Origin: Hassallia byssoidea VB512170
GTDB lineage: Bacteria; Cyanobacteriota; Cyanobacteriia; Cyanobacteriales; Nostocaceae
Direction of reading: 5' to 3'
Assembly: GCF_000817785.2 (NCBI RefSeq)
Contig: NZ_JTCM02000014.1
Coordinates: forward strand, 33,520-97,519
DNA length: 64,000 bases
Numbering within the stretch: the first letter of the stretch is position 1; the number at the start of each line of letters is the position of its first letter. The position numbers and the translations under genes are program-made. A model generated the notes under the pieces. It did not search any database, was not told the DNA's origin, and was given only the letters and a program-made list of their open reading frames with translations. Of the stretch, positions 17,140 to 26,341 are shown one piece after another.

Positions 17140-18256
17140 ATGGAAGTTTTAGAACTCAAACGCGAAATCGAAACGTTATCTAATCGCCTGGGTAAAACTC
17201 AGGACTATCTTTGACATCCCTGCACTGACAGCTAAAATTCAAGATTTAGAACAAATATCGGCACAGCCAGAATTTTGGGACGACCAAACCCAGGCTCAAC
17301 AAATACTGCAAGAACTCGACAACCTGAAAGTACATTTGTCGCAGTATCATCAGTGGCAAGCCAGTCTAGAAGATACTAAAGCAGTTTTTGAGCTTTTGGA
17401 GTTAGAAACTGATGAGGGACTACTCCAAGAAGCACAAACTACCCTCAGCAACCTTAATCGCGAACTTGACCAATGGGAATTACAACAGTTACTTTCCGGT
17501 CAATTCGACGAAAAAGGCGCAGTCCTGACGATTAACGCCGGCGCTGGTGGAACAGATGCTCAAGACTGGACAGAAATGCTGTTGCGGATGTACACTCGTT
17601 GGGCAGAAAAGCAAGGTTACAAAGTCACCTCAAGTGAACTTTCCGAAGGTGATGAAGCCGGAATCAAATCAGTAACCATAGAAATTACAGGTCGCTATGC
17701 CTACGGGTACTTGCGATCGGAAACAGGCACTCATCGCTTAGTGCGAATTTCACCCTTCAATGCCAACGGCAAACGGCAAACTAGTTTTGCAGGGGTGGAA
17801 GTAATGCCGCAAATAGATAATACCGTACAACTAGATATTCCAGATAAAGATTTGGAAATTACCACATCTAGAGCTGGTGGTAAAGGTGGGCAAAATGTCA
17901 ACAAAGTGGAAACAGCAGTGCGAGTTGTTCACCTTCCCACCGGTCTTGCCGTCCGTTGTACAGAAGAACGCAGCCAACTGCAAAATAAAGAGAAAGCTCT
18001 CGCCCGCTTGAAAGCGAAGTTGCTAGTTATTGCCAAAGAGCAACACGCCCAAGAAATTGCCCAAATTCGGGGTGATATGGTCGAAGCCTCTTGGGGGAAC
18101 CAAATCCGTAACTATGTGTTTCACCCTTACCAAATGGTAAAGGATTTGCGTACCAATGTAGAAACTACAGCGATCGGCGATGTGATGAACGGCGAAATTG
18201 ACATGTTCATCCAATCTTACCTGCGGCAAGAAAACCAGTTGGTAGAAAGTAAATAA
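17140..18256 (+). CDS. prfB: peptide chain release factor 2 (programmed +1 frameshift)
   Basis: The first 24 codons from ATG 17140 ([20 protein letters not shown]) run into TGA at 17212-17214. Reading resumes in the +1 frame at GAC 17213, giving about 371 residues in all, close to the usual 365. The GGQ motif is in [16 protein letters not shown] and SPF (stop recognition) in [17 protein letters not shown]2 ends translation at UGA and UAA, and the frameshift lets the cell raise RF2 when UGA is read slowly. The whole +1 part lies on one open frame. Confidence 0.96.
17203..17215 (+). promoter_or_regulatory. RF2 programmed +1 frameshift site
   Basis: GGACTATCTTTGAC: slippery CTT followed by in-frame TGA then C, the classic poor stop context, with an AGG-type Shine-Dalgarno-like element a few bases upstream. 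The ribosome shifts from CTT TGA to GAC. Confidence 0.92.
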
Positions 18257-18560
18257 AAATTGGGCAATGGGCAATGGGCAATTGTTTAATCGGCATTGGG
18301 CAATGGGAATTAAAGACGCTCGATTTTTGATGCGCGTTCTAATAAGATTCTTTTCATGCCCAATGCCCCATGACGGCAGGTGCTCCACTTGGGGAGACCC
18401 CAAGACCGCACTGCCTCCCCCATGCCCCATGACGGCAGGTGCCTCAACGGAGGGAACCTCCGCACGGCACAGCCAAACCTATGCCCGATGACGGCAGATG
18501 CCTCAACGGAGGGAACCTCCGCACGGCACAGCCAAACCTATGCCCCATTCCCCATTCCCA
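18257..18560. repeat. heptamer repeats and three copies of a GACGGCAG hairpin repeat
   Basis: GGGCAAT heptamers lie at 18261-18308. Then three head-to-tail elements beginning TGACGGCAG follow (about 18370, 18430 and 18488). The first has the stem CTTGGGGAGACCCCAAG, and the next two have CGGAGGGAACCTCCG. Relatives occur at 51262-51308, 62480-62525 and inside tnpB at 52694-52744: conserved flanks around a variable hairpin. No gene here. Confidence 0.75.
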
Positions 18561-18630
18561 ATTTGCCAAACTGGCAACTGTCGCCTCACCAAACTGTTAC
18601 ATTTATAAATGAGTTTGTTATCAAATCATC

Positions 18631-18786
18631 ATGAGCAACTCTCATAAAACCGAAACTAAACCAAGCTACGTCAAACTCGCCATGCGAAACATGGTGCGTA
18701 AGGGTGGCACTTCTATTAAACATTTTGCGCTAACCGCAGTCGGACTTGTGGCTGTCTTGGTGGGTCTTGCTTATCTGACTCACTGA
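18631..18786 (+). CDS. small single-helix membrane protein (DUF3285-type)
   Basis: 51 residues, below the size of most gene lists: MSNSHKTETKPSYVKLAMRN at the start, then a single hydrophobic helix (ALTAVGLVAVLVGLAYLTH) at the C-terminus. I recognise it as the small cyanobacterial family DUF3285, usually next to ybeY and dgkA as here. Function unknown. The basic N-terminus should face the cytoplasm. The next gene starts 42 bases further on. Confidence 0.8.
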   Translation: MSNSHKTETKPSYVKLAMRNMVRKGGTSIKHFALTAVGLVAVLVGLAYLTH

Positions 18787-18828
18787 CGATACCCTCGCTG
18801 TTCGCTTAGTCTTACTTTGTGGAGAAAA

Positions 18829-19353
18829 GTGCAAGTCGAATTATATGTAGAAGATTGTTTTCATTTTGCTCCCCCAGCCAAAGCTGTAAATCTTGGGGAG
18901 GCTGAGATTCCAATTTCGGCTGAAACTTGGTCAAGCTGGTTTCGTCGCTGGTTGGAAATATTACAACCTGATATTTCCCCAAAATCAATTTCTGAAATCG
19001 GCTTACGTTTGACAGATGATGCAGAAATTCAAGCTTTAAATGCCCAGTATCGTCAGCAAAACAAGCCGACAGATGTTTTATCTTTTGCAACATTAGAGGT
19101 ATTTCCTCAAAGTCAGGAAATAAGTGGAGCAATGCCTTTATATCTAGGTGATATAGTTATTTCTGTAGATACGGCTAAACGTCAAGCTCAACAGCAAGGG
19201 CATAGTTTAGCAACGGAATTAGCATGGTTAGCGGCTCACGGTTTATTGCATCTACTAGGCTGGGATCATCCTGATGAAGAAACAGAAACGCGAATGCTGA
19301 AACAGCAAGCGATATTACTGAAGGCAATTGGTATTGCCATTGACATAGAATAA
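18829..19353 (+). CDS. ybeY: endoribonuclease YbeY, rRNA maturation factor
   Basis: 174 residues from GTG 18829, preferred because GGAG lies five bases before it and MQVELYVED is the family-like start; a TTG at 18817 is the alternative. The zinc site [15 protein letters not shown] (HxxxHxxxxxH) is intact, as is [11 protein letters not shown]. Acts in 16S rRNA 3' end processing and ribosome quality control. Followed by dgkA, the common cyanobacterial order. Confidence 0.94.
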   Translation: MQVELYVEDCFHFAPPAKAVNLGEAEIPISAETWSSWFRRWLEILQPDISPKSISEIGLRLTDDAEIQALNAQYRQQNKPTDVLSFATLEVFPQSQEISGAMPLYLGDIVISVDTAKRQAQQQGHSLATELAWLAAHGLLHLLGWDHPDEETETRMLKQQAILLKAIGIAIDIE

Positions 19354-19495
19354 CACTTGCCTGCGTGACCGTAAGTGTTAATTTTTTGTCATTCTTTATA
19401 TAATACTTGTGTAGAAAATTACCGAAAAATTGATTGGGCGATTAAAATCAGCTAAGATTCCCACTTTATTTAATCTGCTGTTATATTTTCAGCCT

Positions 19496-19957
19496 ATGTC
19501 CAAACAAGTTTCTTCATCACCCACGCCAAACCACTTAGAAACAATTGTGACCAACGAACGGGAACTCTCCTGGCGCGTTGCCTCTAATTTATTTGTTAGT
19601 TTTAAGTATGCCTGGGCTGGAATCAGCTATGCTTTTCAAAGTCAACGCAACTTTCGCATTCATGTAGGTGTTGGCATCCTCGCAATCGGCTTGAGCCTTT
19701 TTTTACATCTACAAGCAGTGGAAATAGCGGTGATTGGCTTAACTAGCGGTTTAGTTTTGGCGCTAGAGTTGTTGAATACAGCGCTCGAATCTCTGGTAGA
19801 TTTAACAGTCAAGCAAACGTATCATGATTTGGCGAAAATTGCTAAAGACTGTGCTGCTGGTGCTGTGCTAGTTTCTGCTTTAGTCGCGGTGCTGGTTGCT
19901 GGTATACTTTTACTTCCGCCAATGTTTACCTTAATATTGTCGGCATTGAAATCCTGA
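19496..19957 (+). CDS. dgkA: diacylglycerol kinase family protein
   Basis: 153 residues from ATG 19496. Three membrane helices after an N-terminal polar part, and the family motif ELLNTALESLVDLT with the catalytic Glu, plus AKDCAAGAVLVSA. Prokaryotic DgkA or the related undecaprenol kinase phosphorylates a lipid alcohol at the membrane; which substrate is used here cannot be told. The N-terminal extension of about 40 residues is longer than in the E. coli protein. Confidence 0.9.
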   Translation: MSKQVSSSPTPNHLETIVTNERELSWRVASNLFVSFKYAWAGISYAFQSQRNFRIHVGVGILAIGLSLFLHLQAVEIAVIGLTSGLVLALELLNTALESLVDLTVKQTYHDLAKIAKDCAAGAVLVSALVAVLVAGILLLPPMFTLILSALKS

Positions 19958-19960
19958 GAA

Positions 19961-19995
19961 GCGATGTCTGACTCAGGTCCGCTTTGCGTCTACGC
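19961..19995. repeat. 35-bp dispersed repeat GCGATGTCTGA...GCGTCTACGC
   Basis: Shares its ends (GCGATGTCTGA and GCGTCTACGC) and its 35-bp length with a copy at 26284-26318, while the middle differs. A common cyanobacterial dispersed repeat style. Confidence 0.7.
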
Positions 19996-20198
19996 ACTTT
20001 ATCAAAGGAGGTGACTGCGTTGCCCAGATAACCTCCCACCGAAGCAACTGGTATTGCCAAATCTGATACAATACTAAATCTTATATTAATTAGGCACGAT
20101 TAATCGTGTTTTATATTCACATGTCTAAACAACTATTAAAATCTGGTGAGAGTAAAACGCTCATTATATTCAGTTGTAAAATCTAGGAGTTAATCGCT

Positions 20199-20795
20199 GT
20201 GCTTGTAGTCATCGATAATTACGACAGCTTTACCTATAACTTGGTGCAGTATTTGGGAGAACTAGCAGCAGAGTTTCCAGTAGCAGAGGATATTAAAGTT
20301 TTTCGTAACGATAAGATATCTGTTTCGGAAATTCGGTCACTAAAGCCTGATGCAGTCGTGATTTCCCCAGGACCTGGACGACCAGAAGATGCGGGAATTT
20401 CTCTAGATTTGATTGAAAATCTCGGATCTAACTTGCCTATTTTAGGCGTATGTTTAGGACATCAAAGCATTGGTCAAGTATTCGGTGGTAAAATCGTTTC
20501 TGCCCCTGAATTGATGCATGGCAAAACTTCTCTTGTATCTCACGCAGGAGTAGGAGTTTTTCGGAGTTTAGAGAATCCTATGACCGCAACCAGATATCAT
20601 AGTTTAGCGATCGACCGCGAAACTTGCCCGGACGTGTTAGAAATCACTGCTTGGGTAGAAGATGGAACTATTATGGGAGTGCGACACCGGAACTATCCTC
20701 ACATTGAAGGCGTCCAGTTTCACCCAGAGAGTGTCCTGACATCTTCAGGTAAGCAGTTATTGCGAAACTTTCTGGAACAATTACAGTCGAGATAG
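20199..20795 (+). CDS. trpG: anthranilate / aminodeoxychorismate synthase glutaminase subunit
   Basis: 198 residues from GTG 20199 with AGGAG before it. Class I glutamine amidotransferase: Cys85 in GVCLGHQ, His175 and Glu177 in GVQFHPESV. Provides ammonia from glutamine to TrpE (tryptophan) or PabB (folate); cyanobacteria often use one subunit for both, so trpG or pabA are equally fair names. The next gene starts two bases after its stop. Confidence 0.93.
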   Translation: MLVVIDNYDSFTYNLVQYLGELAAEFPVAEDIKVFRNDKISVSEIRSLKPDAVVISPGPGRPEDAGISLDLIENLGSNLPILGVCLGHQSIGQVFGGKIVSAPELMHGKTSLVSHAGVGVFRSLENPMTATRYHSLAIDRETCPDVLEITAWVEDGTIMGVRHRNYPHIEGVQFHPESVLTSSGKQLLRNFLEQLQSR

Positions 20796-20797
20796 TA

Positions 20798-21571
20798 ATG
20801 AAACGACGACAGTTGATGGGGTATGCTGGGACGGGGTTACTAACAGCCTTGGTTACTGACTTTAGTTCACACCTTCAAGCTAACGCACAATCTAGCGGTT
20901 CATTATCAGTTCAGTGGTTGGGTCATTCTTGCTTTCTGTTTACTGGTGGTGGTACAAAAATTCTCGTAAATCCGTTTCGGTCAGTGGGTTGTACTGCTAA
21001 ATATCGTCCTCCCCAAGTCGTCACCGCAGATTTGGTACTAATTAGCAGTCAACTGTTAGATGAAGGTGCGGTGGAAGGATTATTGGGAAATCCAAAGCTA
21101 ATTTACGAACCGGGAGTTTACGAATTTCAAGGCATAAAATTCCAGGGAATTGCCATAGACCACGATCGCAAAGGCGGTAAGCAGTTTGGCATCAACACCG
21201 CTTGGAGTTGGAAGCAAGGCGGAATTAATATCTTACACTTAGGAGGAGCCGCCGCACCGATTTCAATTGAGCAAAAAATCCTCATGGGGCGTCCTGATGT
21301 AGCATTCATCCCCGTGGGAGGTGGTGCGAAAGCTTACAACGCCCAAGAAGCCAAGCAAGCAGTTCAGGTGTTAAATCCCAAGCTGATAATTCCTACCCAA
21401 TATCGTACACAAGCCGCAGATACTGCTACCTGCGATATTTCCCCACTCGATGATTTTTTAAATTTGATGCAGGGCGTGAATGTACGTCGTAGCAATAGTG
21501 ACACTCTTGCTATTAGCTCTGGTAGTCTACCAAAAAATGGCGAGATTCAACTTTTAAGTTACAAATATTAA
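20798..21571 (+). CDS. MBL-fold metallohydrolase-like exported protein
   Basis: 257 residues. The N-terminus MKRRQLMGYAGTGLLTALV resembles a twin-arginine signal. The body is a UlaG/UPF0173-like metallo-beta-lactamase fold (LGHSCFLF, ILVNPF, VAFIPVGGGAKAYNAQEA, PTQYRT). The full HxHxDH zinc motif is not present, so activity is uncertain. Starts two bases after trpG, so probably translated from the same message, but I know of no functional tie. Confidence 0.75.
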   Translation: MKRRQLMGYAGTGLLTALVTDFSSHLQANAQSSGSLSVQWLGHSCFLFTGGGTKILVNPFRSVGCTAKYRPPQVVTADLVLISSQLLDEGAVEGLLGNPKLIYEPGVYEFQGIKFQGIAIDHDRKGGKQFGINTAWSWKQGGINILHLGGAAAPISIEQKILMGRPDVAFIPVGGGAKAYNAQEAKQAVQVLNPKLIIPTQYRTQAADTATCDISPLDDFLNLMQGVNVRRSNSDTLAISSGSLPKNGEIQLLSYKY

Positions 21572-21670
21572 GATGATTCAAGGGACAGTTGTGGTGCAGG
21601 CATCCTGCCTGCAATTCTCATTTGAATGCATTTGATTTCAATAAAAATTTTGATTTTTGAATTTAGGAAA

Positions 21671-22282
21671 ATGTCTCAGTTTACCAGTAAATTAACTGGT
21701 TTAACATTCAAAAAAGTGTTATTTGTAGCACTTTTTTGCATGATACCAACTAGCATCTTTGTCATACCAAAAATTGGCAGTACCCAAATTTTTGCAGCAA
21801 GTAGTCAGGTAACTTACCAAAGTCAGAAATTTGGCTTTAAGATAACATATCCTAATAGCTACACTTTAGATAAAACCTTTGAAAATAAATATCCTGACCA
21901 AGGATATTTGACATTGTGGAAAAATTCTGACTATCAAGCAATTCAGGCTGGTAAATTATTTACGACTGAAGCACCATCTAGCAGTATCAGCATTTCTGCA
22001 TTCAGTAATCCTAATAAACTTTCAGCGCTGCAATGGGTAACTCAAAATACTCCGCAGTCAAATTTTAAACGTTTCCGTCAAGGTAATTATCAAACTTTAA
22101 ATTTTGTCGGTCAAAGTGCTATATATTATTCCTGGTGTGGGCTGATCTGTGGTGATAATATAGTCTTACCCAGTAAAAAGGGACAGTATATTATAATACT
22201 AAATGTCGGTTACGGAAACAAGTCAGACAAAATTAGACAAGACTTTCAACGGATTATTTCAACTTTCCAATTAACGAGATGA
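21671..22282 (+). CDS. exported protein of unknown function (PsbP-like pattern)
   Basis: About 203 residues from ATG 21671; an earlier ATG (21626) would add 15. A signal-peptide-like hydrophobic stretch (VLFVALFCMIPTSIFVI) is followed by FGFKITYPNSYTLDK, a layout that recalls PsbP-like lipoproteins of cyanobacteria, but similarity is weak. Two cysteines in WCGLICGD could form a disulfide. Function not assigned. Confidence 0.5.
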   Translation: MSQFTSKLTGLTFKKVLFVALFCMIPTSIFVIPKIGSTQIFAASSQVTYQSQKFGFKITYPNSYTLDKTFENKYPDQGYLTLWKNSDYQAIQAGKLFTTEAPSSSISISAFSNPNKLSALQWVTQNTPQSNFKRFRQGNYQTLNFVGQSAIYYSWCGLICGDNIVLPSKKGQYIIILNVGYGNKSDKIRQDFQRIISTFQLTR

Positions 22283-22620
22283 TTGACTTTAATAAATTGG
22301 GTTTTGAGAACAATAATCTTTGCCAAAATCCAACACCCTAGAAGGATACCGTTGGCGAATGGTAGGTCTGACCCCTCATTTTACCAAAAAACCTTCGTAA
22401 AGACGTTCCAGCGGAACGTCTCTACAATCGTGTCCGGCAAAACGTCTCTACAATCGTATAAGGGGCAAGACCCCTGATTCGCTCTTCTGTATCCTTATAG
22501 GGTGTAAGCTCTTGGAAGGTGTTGTATAAAAAATACAATTTCTAACTACCCCGCATCTGGCAACTCTGGCAAAATCGAGCCACAATAGATTGTCATCAGC
22601 ACAGTAGCAAGATGGGTGCG
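22283..22620. repeat. spacer with GTAAAGACG/CGTCTCTAC dispersed repeats
   Basis: Holds a hairpin at about 22396-22430 (AAGACGTTCC...GGAACGTCTCTAC) and a second CGTCTCTACAATCG at about 22443. These belong to the family seen at 9665-9709 and, in altered form, as the 12-bp inverted repeat inside tnpB (about 52960-52991). No gene; the promoter of the retron-linked gene train may lie here. Confidence 0.6.
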
Positions 22621-25600
22621 ATGAAATTAATTAAACAGACTACACTGCACTATCAAGAAGGAACTTCTGATAAAATCTACGAAGTGGATCTTTGTCAGAC
22701 TGGTAAAGATCGTTATGTAGTTAACTTCCGTTACGGACGGCGGGGCACTAATCTAAAAGAAGGTACGAAAACTACTCAACCCGTACCTTTAACAGAAGCG
22801 CAGCAAGTCTTCGACAAGCTGGTTGGCGAAAAGACTAAAAAGGGATATCGTGATGTTAACGCTCAACCAGTTAATTTAGAATCGACACCACCACCAGTTG
22901 AGTCTAGCGACGATCCACGCAAACAAGCAGTTCTCAATCGCCTTGCTGACGACAAACCGAGTAAATCAAAGTTAGAAAGGGCAATTTGGCGGGCAGGAGA
23001 ACTTAAAATTAGTGAAGCGACACCTTTACTAATCAAGCTTATTGGTACTGGTGAACCACTAAGAGATTATTGCATTGCTTGGGCTTTGGGTTGGTGTGGG
23101 GATGATAGTGCGATCGCTTGCGTCACTCAGCTATATAATAATCTCTCAAATCCCGAATTTGTTCGCCGCATCGCTTTTGAAGCACTCTTAAAACTATCTG
23201 ATGCAGAAAAGACAGCTTCTTTGCAAGCTGAACGAATTGAATTGTTACCAACTGAGTTACAAAATTTAGCGCGAAATGGTTCCTCAGAAAAGTTTGCAAC
23301 AGCTTTATCTAACTATCTAGAACAAGGTAACTACAAGCATTTTGCCGTCTTAGATACGATTTATCAAATTGATAATCAATACGTTCGTCCTGCACTACTT
23401 GATATTTTATGCAACGCACCTTTCAAACCAAACTATTTTAAACAACTTCGCCATATTTTCAAAATGGCGGAATATCGTCACGATGCAGAAGTGTTTGGTA
23501 TTCTTGCTTATGGGTTAGAGATAGAAAAAGCAGGTTTCTCTAGCAAATCTTATTATGTTAGTCTGCCAAGCGGGGGACATTTAAGAAAAACCTTATGGGG
23601 TAATTATAATCGCCAAACACAGCGTTATGAATCTAAAGGTAGTGAAGTTCAAGCCGAACTAAAACATCCTGAATCAAGAATCGCTTACAGCAGCAATACT
23701 CGTGAATATTTGCTACGTCGCGTTTGGCGTACTCTCAAACAGTTAGGCGAAGAAAATGACCCTGACTATGTTAAAATGGCTGTAGGCGTTCTTCTTCAAT
23801 ATTCTGATGAAGATGCTGAAGAAGTAAGAGAGTCAGTTTTCTATCGCTGGAATCGTTCTAACTGGACACGCACTGAGTTTCGACGCAATTGGGATGCTTT
23901 TGCTGGATATTTGACATTTAATCATATACTTTACGAAAACAGTCCCCGCTATGAGTTAAAACCCAACTCTCAAGCGTGGCAGTGTCGGGAAGGTTATAAA
24001 CCGGGAGATGCAGAACCGGCAGTTAGAGAAGAAGCTTTTGGGCAACTTTGGGAGCAAAACCCAGATGCGCTTTTATATTTATTATTGCAGAGTGAATGCG
24101 ATCGCGTTCATCATTTTGCAGTCAAAGTTTTGAGAACGTGCGATCGCTTTTGTGCTTCGATTGATATACCTACAATCATCCAACTTGTTAATCAACGTTA
24201 TGAAGTTACAGCGCAATTTGCATTTGAACTAGCGCTGCTTAACTACAATTCCACCTCACCCAACATTGAATTAGTTCTTGCCTTAGCCAATTGCGTGTAT
24301 GAACGCGCTCGTATTCAAGCTTACAGCTGGATAGATGAAAAACGCGAATATTTTTTGCAAGATAGTAATGCGATCGCTGCTTTAGTCACCAGTCAACAGA
24401 CTGACACTCGCACCTTTGCCCGGAGACTTTTAAGTTCTACTATTTTCACAGATACCACAGCAAAAGTATTAATTGGACGCATCATTGCCGAATTATTAAC
24501 ATTATCCTCAAACCAAGGGGAGATGGCAAAAGAAATTGGTGAAACTTTACTCTTCAGTTTTGCACCTCAATTGCGTAACTTAGGTTTAAGTGTCATCAAT
24601 GATTTATTGACACATCCATTGGTGGAAATTCAAGAATTAGGCGCTCGTCTTTTATTAAATCACGAAATTAGAGCAGAAAACTTGCCGCCAGAAATAATTG
24701 AATCATTACTTGCATCTTCTCACGAATCAGTGCGAGTTATCGGTATTAGACTATTTGGACAGTTACCTGATGAAAAACTCATCGGTGAGGAAAGCATTTT
24801 AATTGTCGCAATGGCAGTGAATGCAAATGCAGAAATTCGCAATGCGATTAAACCTATTATCCACCGTTTAGGAGCCGCTTATCCAGCTTTCACTATCGAT
24901 TTAGCATTTGATTTTATCGAAGTGCTGCTAACTCCCGAAAACCATGAAGGTGTTCACAGTTATTTAGTACGTTTGTTGCGGGAAGATTTGCAAGGATGGA
25001 TGACAAGCGTTACTAAAGAAACCGCTTTAAATCTACTTGCGGCAAAGTCTTCACCTGCACAAGAATTAGCTGGTGTAGTGCTGAATGCAAATAGCAACAC
25101 TTGGATAACAGAATTTGCCGCTAGCGAAATTGTCAAACTTGCCAATCACGAAATTTTCTCACTGCGAGAAGCTGCACGGCAGATGTTTTTACAAATCTTA
25201 AATCGCTTGCGTTTAGATTCCGAAGAAATGTTATCAGCGGTGCGGATACTAGAGTCAAAATGGCAAGATTCGCGAGAATTTGCTTTGAGGATATTTACTA
25301 CAGAATTTGGTTCTGAAGAATTCACCCCGAAGATTTTGGTAAGCATTTGTGATAGTGTGCGTGAAGATGCGCGTAAACTTGGACGTGATTTATTAACTCG
25401 TAATTTCCAACAAGCAGATGGACAAGAATATCTGTTGAAATTCAGCGAACATCCATCAGCAGATATGCAGTTATTTGCAACTAACTATTTGCAAGAGTAT
25501 GCTGTAGATAATCCAGAACGTTTGCGGGAGTTGATGCCTTATTTTATAAGTGTATTATGCCGCGTGAATTCCGGACGTGTTGCGAAAAAGCGAATTTTTG

Positions 25601-25794
25601 CTTTTCTGGATGCTGAGGCGCAAAAAAGCGAAGAAGCAGCGAAAATTGTGGCTGAGATTATGACGAGACAATCGCTAACTATGGCAATTGGAGATAAAGC
25701 AAAGGCGATACAAATTATGTTAAAAATTCATAAAATTTATCCTCAGTTTTCGTTGCCGATTGATGTAAAGCCTGTTGCTGAAGTTAGAATTTAG
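22621..25794 (+). CDS. WGR-domain HEAT-repeat protein (retron-associated)
   Basis: 1057 residues from ATG 22621 (a second ATG nine bases upstream adds three residues). Residues about 1-80 are a WGR domain (TTLHYQEGTSDKIYEVDL, NFRYGRRGTNLKEGTKT), known from PARPs and other nucleic-acid binders. From about residue 95 to the end it is a long solenoid of HEAT/ARM-like helices (DYCIAWALGWCGDDSAI, VRRIAFEALLKLSDAE). First gene of the same-strand train that ends in the retron reverse transcriptase. I infer a large nucleic-acid-sensing or scaffold subunit; no catalytic motif seen. Confidence 0.8.
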   Translation: MKLIKQTTLHYQEGTSDKIYEVDLCQTGKDRYVVNFRYGRRGTNLKEGTKTTQPVPLTEAQQVFDKLVGEKTKKGYRDVNAQPVNLESTPPPVESSDDPRKQAVLNRLADDKPSKSKLERAIWRAGELKISEATPLLIKLIGTGEPLRDYCIAWALGWCGDDSAIACVTQLYNNLSNPEFVRRIAFEALLKLSDAEKTASLQAERIELLPTELQNLARNGSSEKFATALSNYLEQGNYKHFAVLDTIYQIDNQYVRPALLDILCNAPFKPNYFKQLRHIFKMAEYRHDAEVFGILAYGLEIEKAGFSSKSYYVSLPSGGHLRKTLWGNYNRQTQRYESKGSEVQAELKHPESRIAYSSNTREYLLRRVWRTLKQLGEENDPDYVKMAVGVLLQYSDEDAEEVRESVFYRWNRSNWTRTEFRRNWDAFAGYLTFNHILYENSPRYELKPNSQAWQCREGYKPGDAEPAVREEAFGQLWEQNPDALLYLLLQSECDRVHHFAVKVLRTCDRFCASIDIPTIIQLVNQRYEVTAQFAFELALLNYNSTSPNIELVLALANCVYERARIQAYSWIDEKREYFLQDSNAIAALVTSQQTDTRTFARRLLSSTIFTDTTAKVLIGRIIAELLTLSSNQGEMAKEIGETLLFSFAPQLRNLGLSVINDLLTHPLVEIQELGARLLLNHEIRAENLPPEIIESLLASSHESVRVIGIRLFGQLPDEKLIGEESILIVAMAVNANAEIRNAIKPIIHRLGAAYPAFTIDLAFDFIEVLLTPENHEGVHSYLVRLLREDLQGWMTSVTKETALNLLAAKSSPAQELAGVVLNANSNTWITEFAASEIVKLANHEIFSLREAARQMFLQILNRLRLDSEEMLSAVRILESKWQDSREFALRIFTTEFGSEEFTPKILVSICDSVREDARKLGRDLLTRNFQQADGQEYLLKFSEHPSADMQLFATNYLQEYAVDNPERLRELMPYFISVLCRVNSGRVAKKRIFAFLDAEAQKSEEAAKIVAEIMTRQSLTMAIGDKAKAIQIMLKIHKIYPQFSLPIDVKPVAEVRI

Positions 25795-25811
25795 CTACCA
25801 TATAATTACTG

Positions 25812-26066
25812 ATGAAAAAACGGAAGCTGCTGGAAAAAGTTCTCTCTGGCTCAAAGAATATCCAGTTTGACGAACTGGTGACGCTGATTGAAGCCTTTGG
25901 TTTTACTCTGTCACGAATTCATGGCAGTCATCATATCTTTCAGCATCCAGAAATACCAGAAATAATCAACATTCAAAATAAAAAAGGCAAAGCAGTACCT
26001 TATCAAGTTCGTCAATTTTTATTAATAGTAGAACAGTACAATCTTTCTTTAGAGGATGAATCATGA
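25812..26066 (+). CDS. hicA: HicA-type mRNA interferase toxin
   Basis: 84 residues. HicA double-stranded-RNA-binding-like fold with the catalytic His in IHGSHHIFQHP and the start LVTLIEAFGFTLSR. Such toxins bind and cleave mRNA. It starts 17 bases after the WGR-HEAT stop and overlaps hicB by four bases, so it lies inside the retron-linked train on the same strand rather than beside it. Confidence 0.88.
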   Translation: MKKRKLLEKVLSGSKNIQFDELVTLIEAFGFTLSRIHGSHHIFQHPEIPEIINIQNKKGKAVPYQVRQFLLIVEQYNLSLEDES

Positions 26067-26281
26067 AAGATTATCACATTAACATTTTCTACAGCGAAGA
26101 AGATGAAGGTTATATTGCTGACATACCTGACTTGAAATTCTGTTCTGCTTGGGGTTCAACACCGGAAGAAGCAGTTCGCGAGGTAATGATTGCTAAAGCT
26201 GCTTGGCTAGAAACGGCTACTGCTGAAGGTAAATCTATTCCTAAGCCAAAATATCGACCAATAATTTATCAAGTTGGCTGA
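26063..26281 (+). CDS. hicB: HicB-type antitoxin
   Basis: 72 residues, the partial RNase H fold of HicB (INIFYSEEDEGYIADIPDL, GSTPEEAVREVMIAKAAWLE). No separate DNA-binding tail is evident after residue 65, so this is the short form of the family. Overlaps hicA by ATGA. Binds and blocks HicA. The next open frame follows at once, separated by a 35-bp dispersed repeat. Confidence 0.88.
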   Translation: MKDYHINIFYSEEDEGYIADIPDLKFCSAWGSTPEEAVREVMIAKAAWLETATAEGKSIPKPKYRPIIYQVG

Positions 26282-26283
26282 TT

Positions 26284-26318
26284 GCGATGTCTGATGACAA
26301 GTCGCTACGCGTCTACGC
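26284..26318. repeat. 35-bp dispersed repeat GCGATGTCTGA...GCGTCTACGC
   Basis: Second copy of the element at 19961-19995, between hicB and the SWIM-protein start. It makes the open frame appear to begin upstream of the true start. Confidence 0.7.
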
Positions 26319-26341
26319 AACCAATTATCAAAACTAAAATT

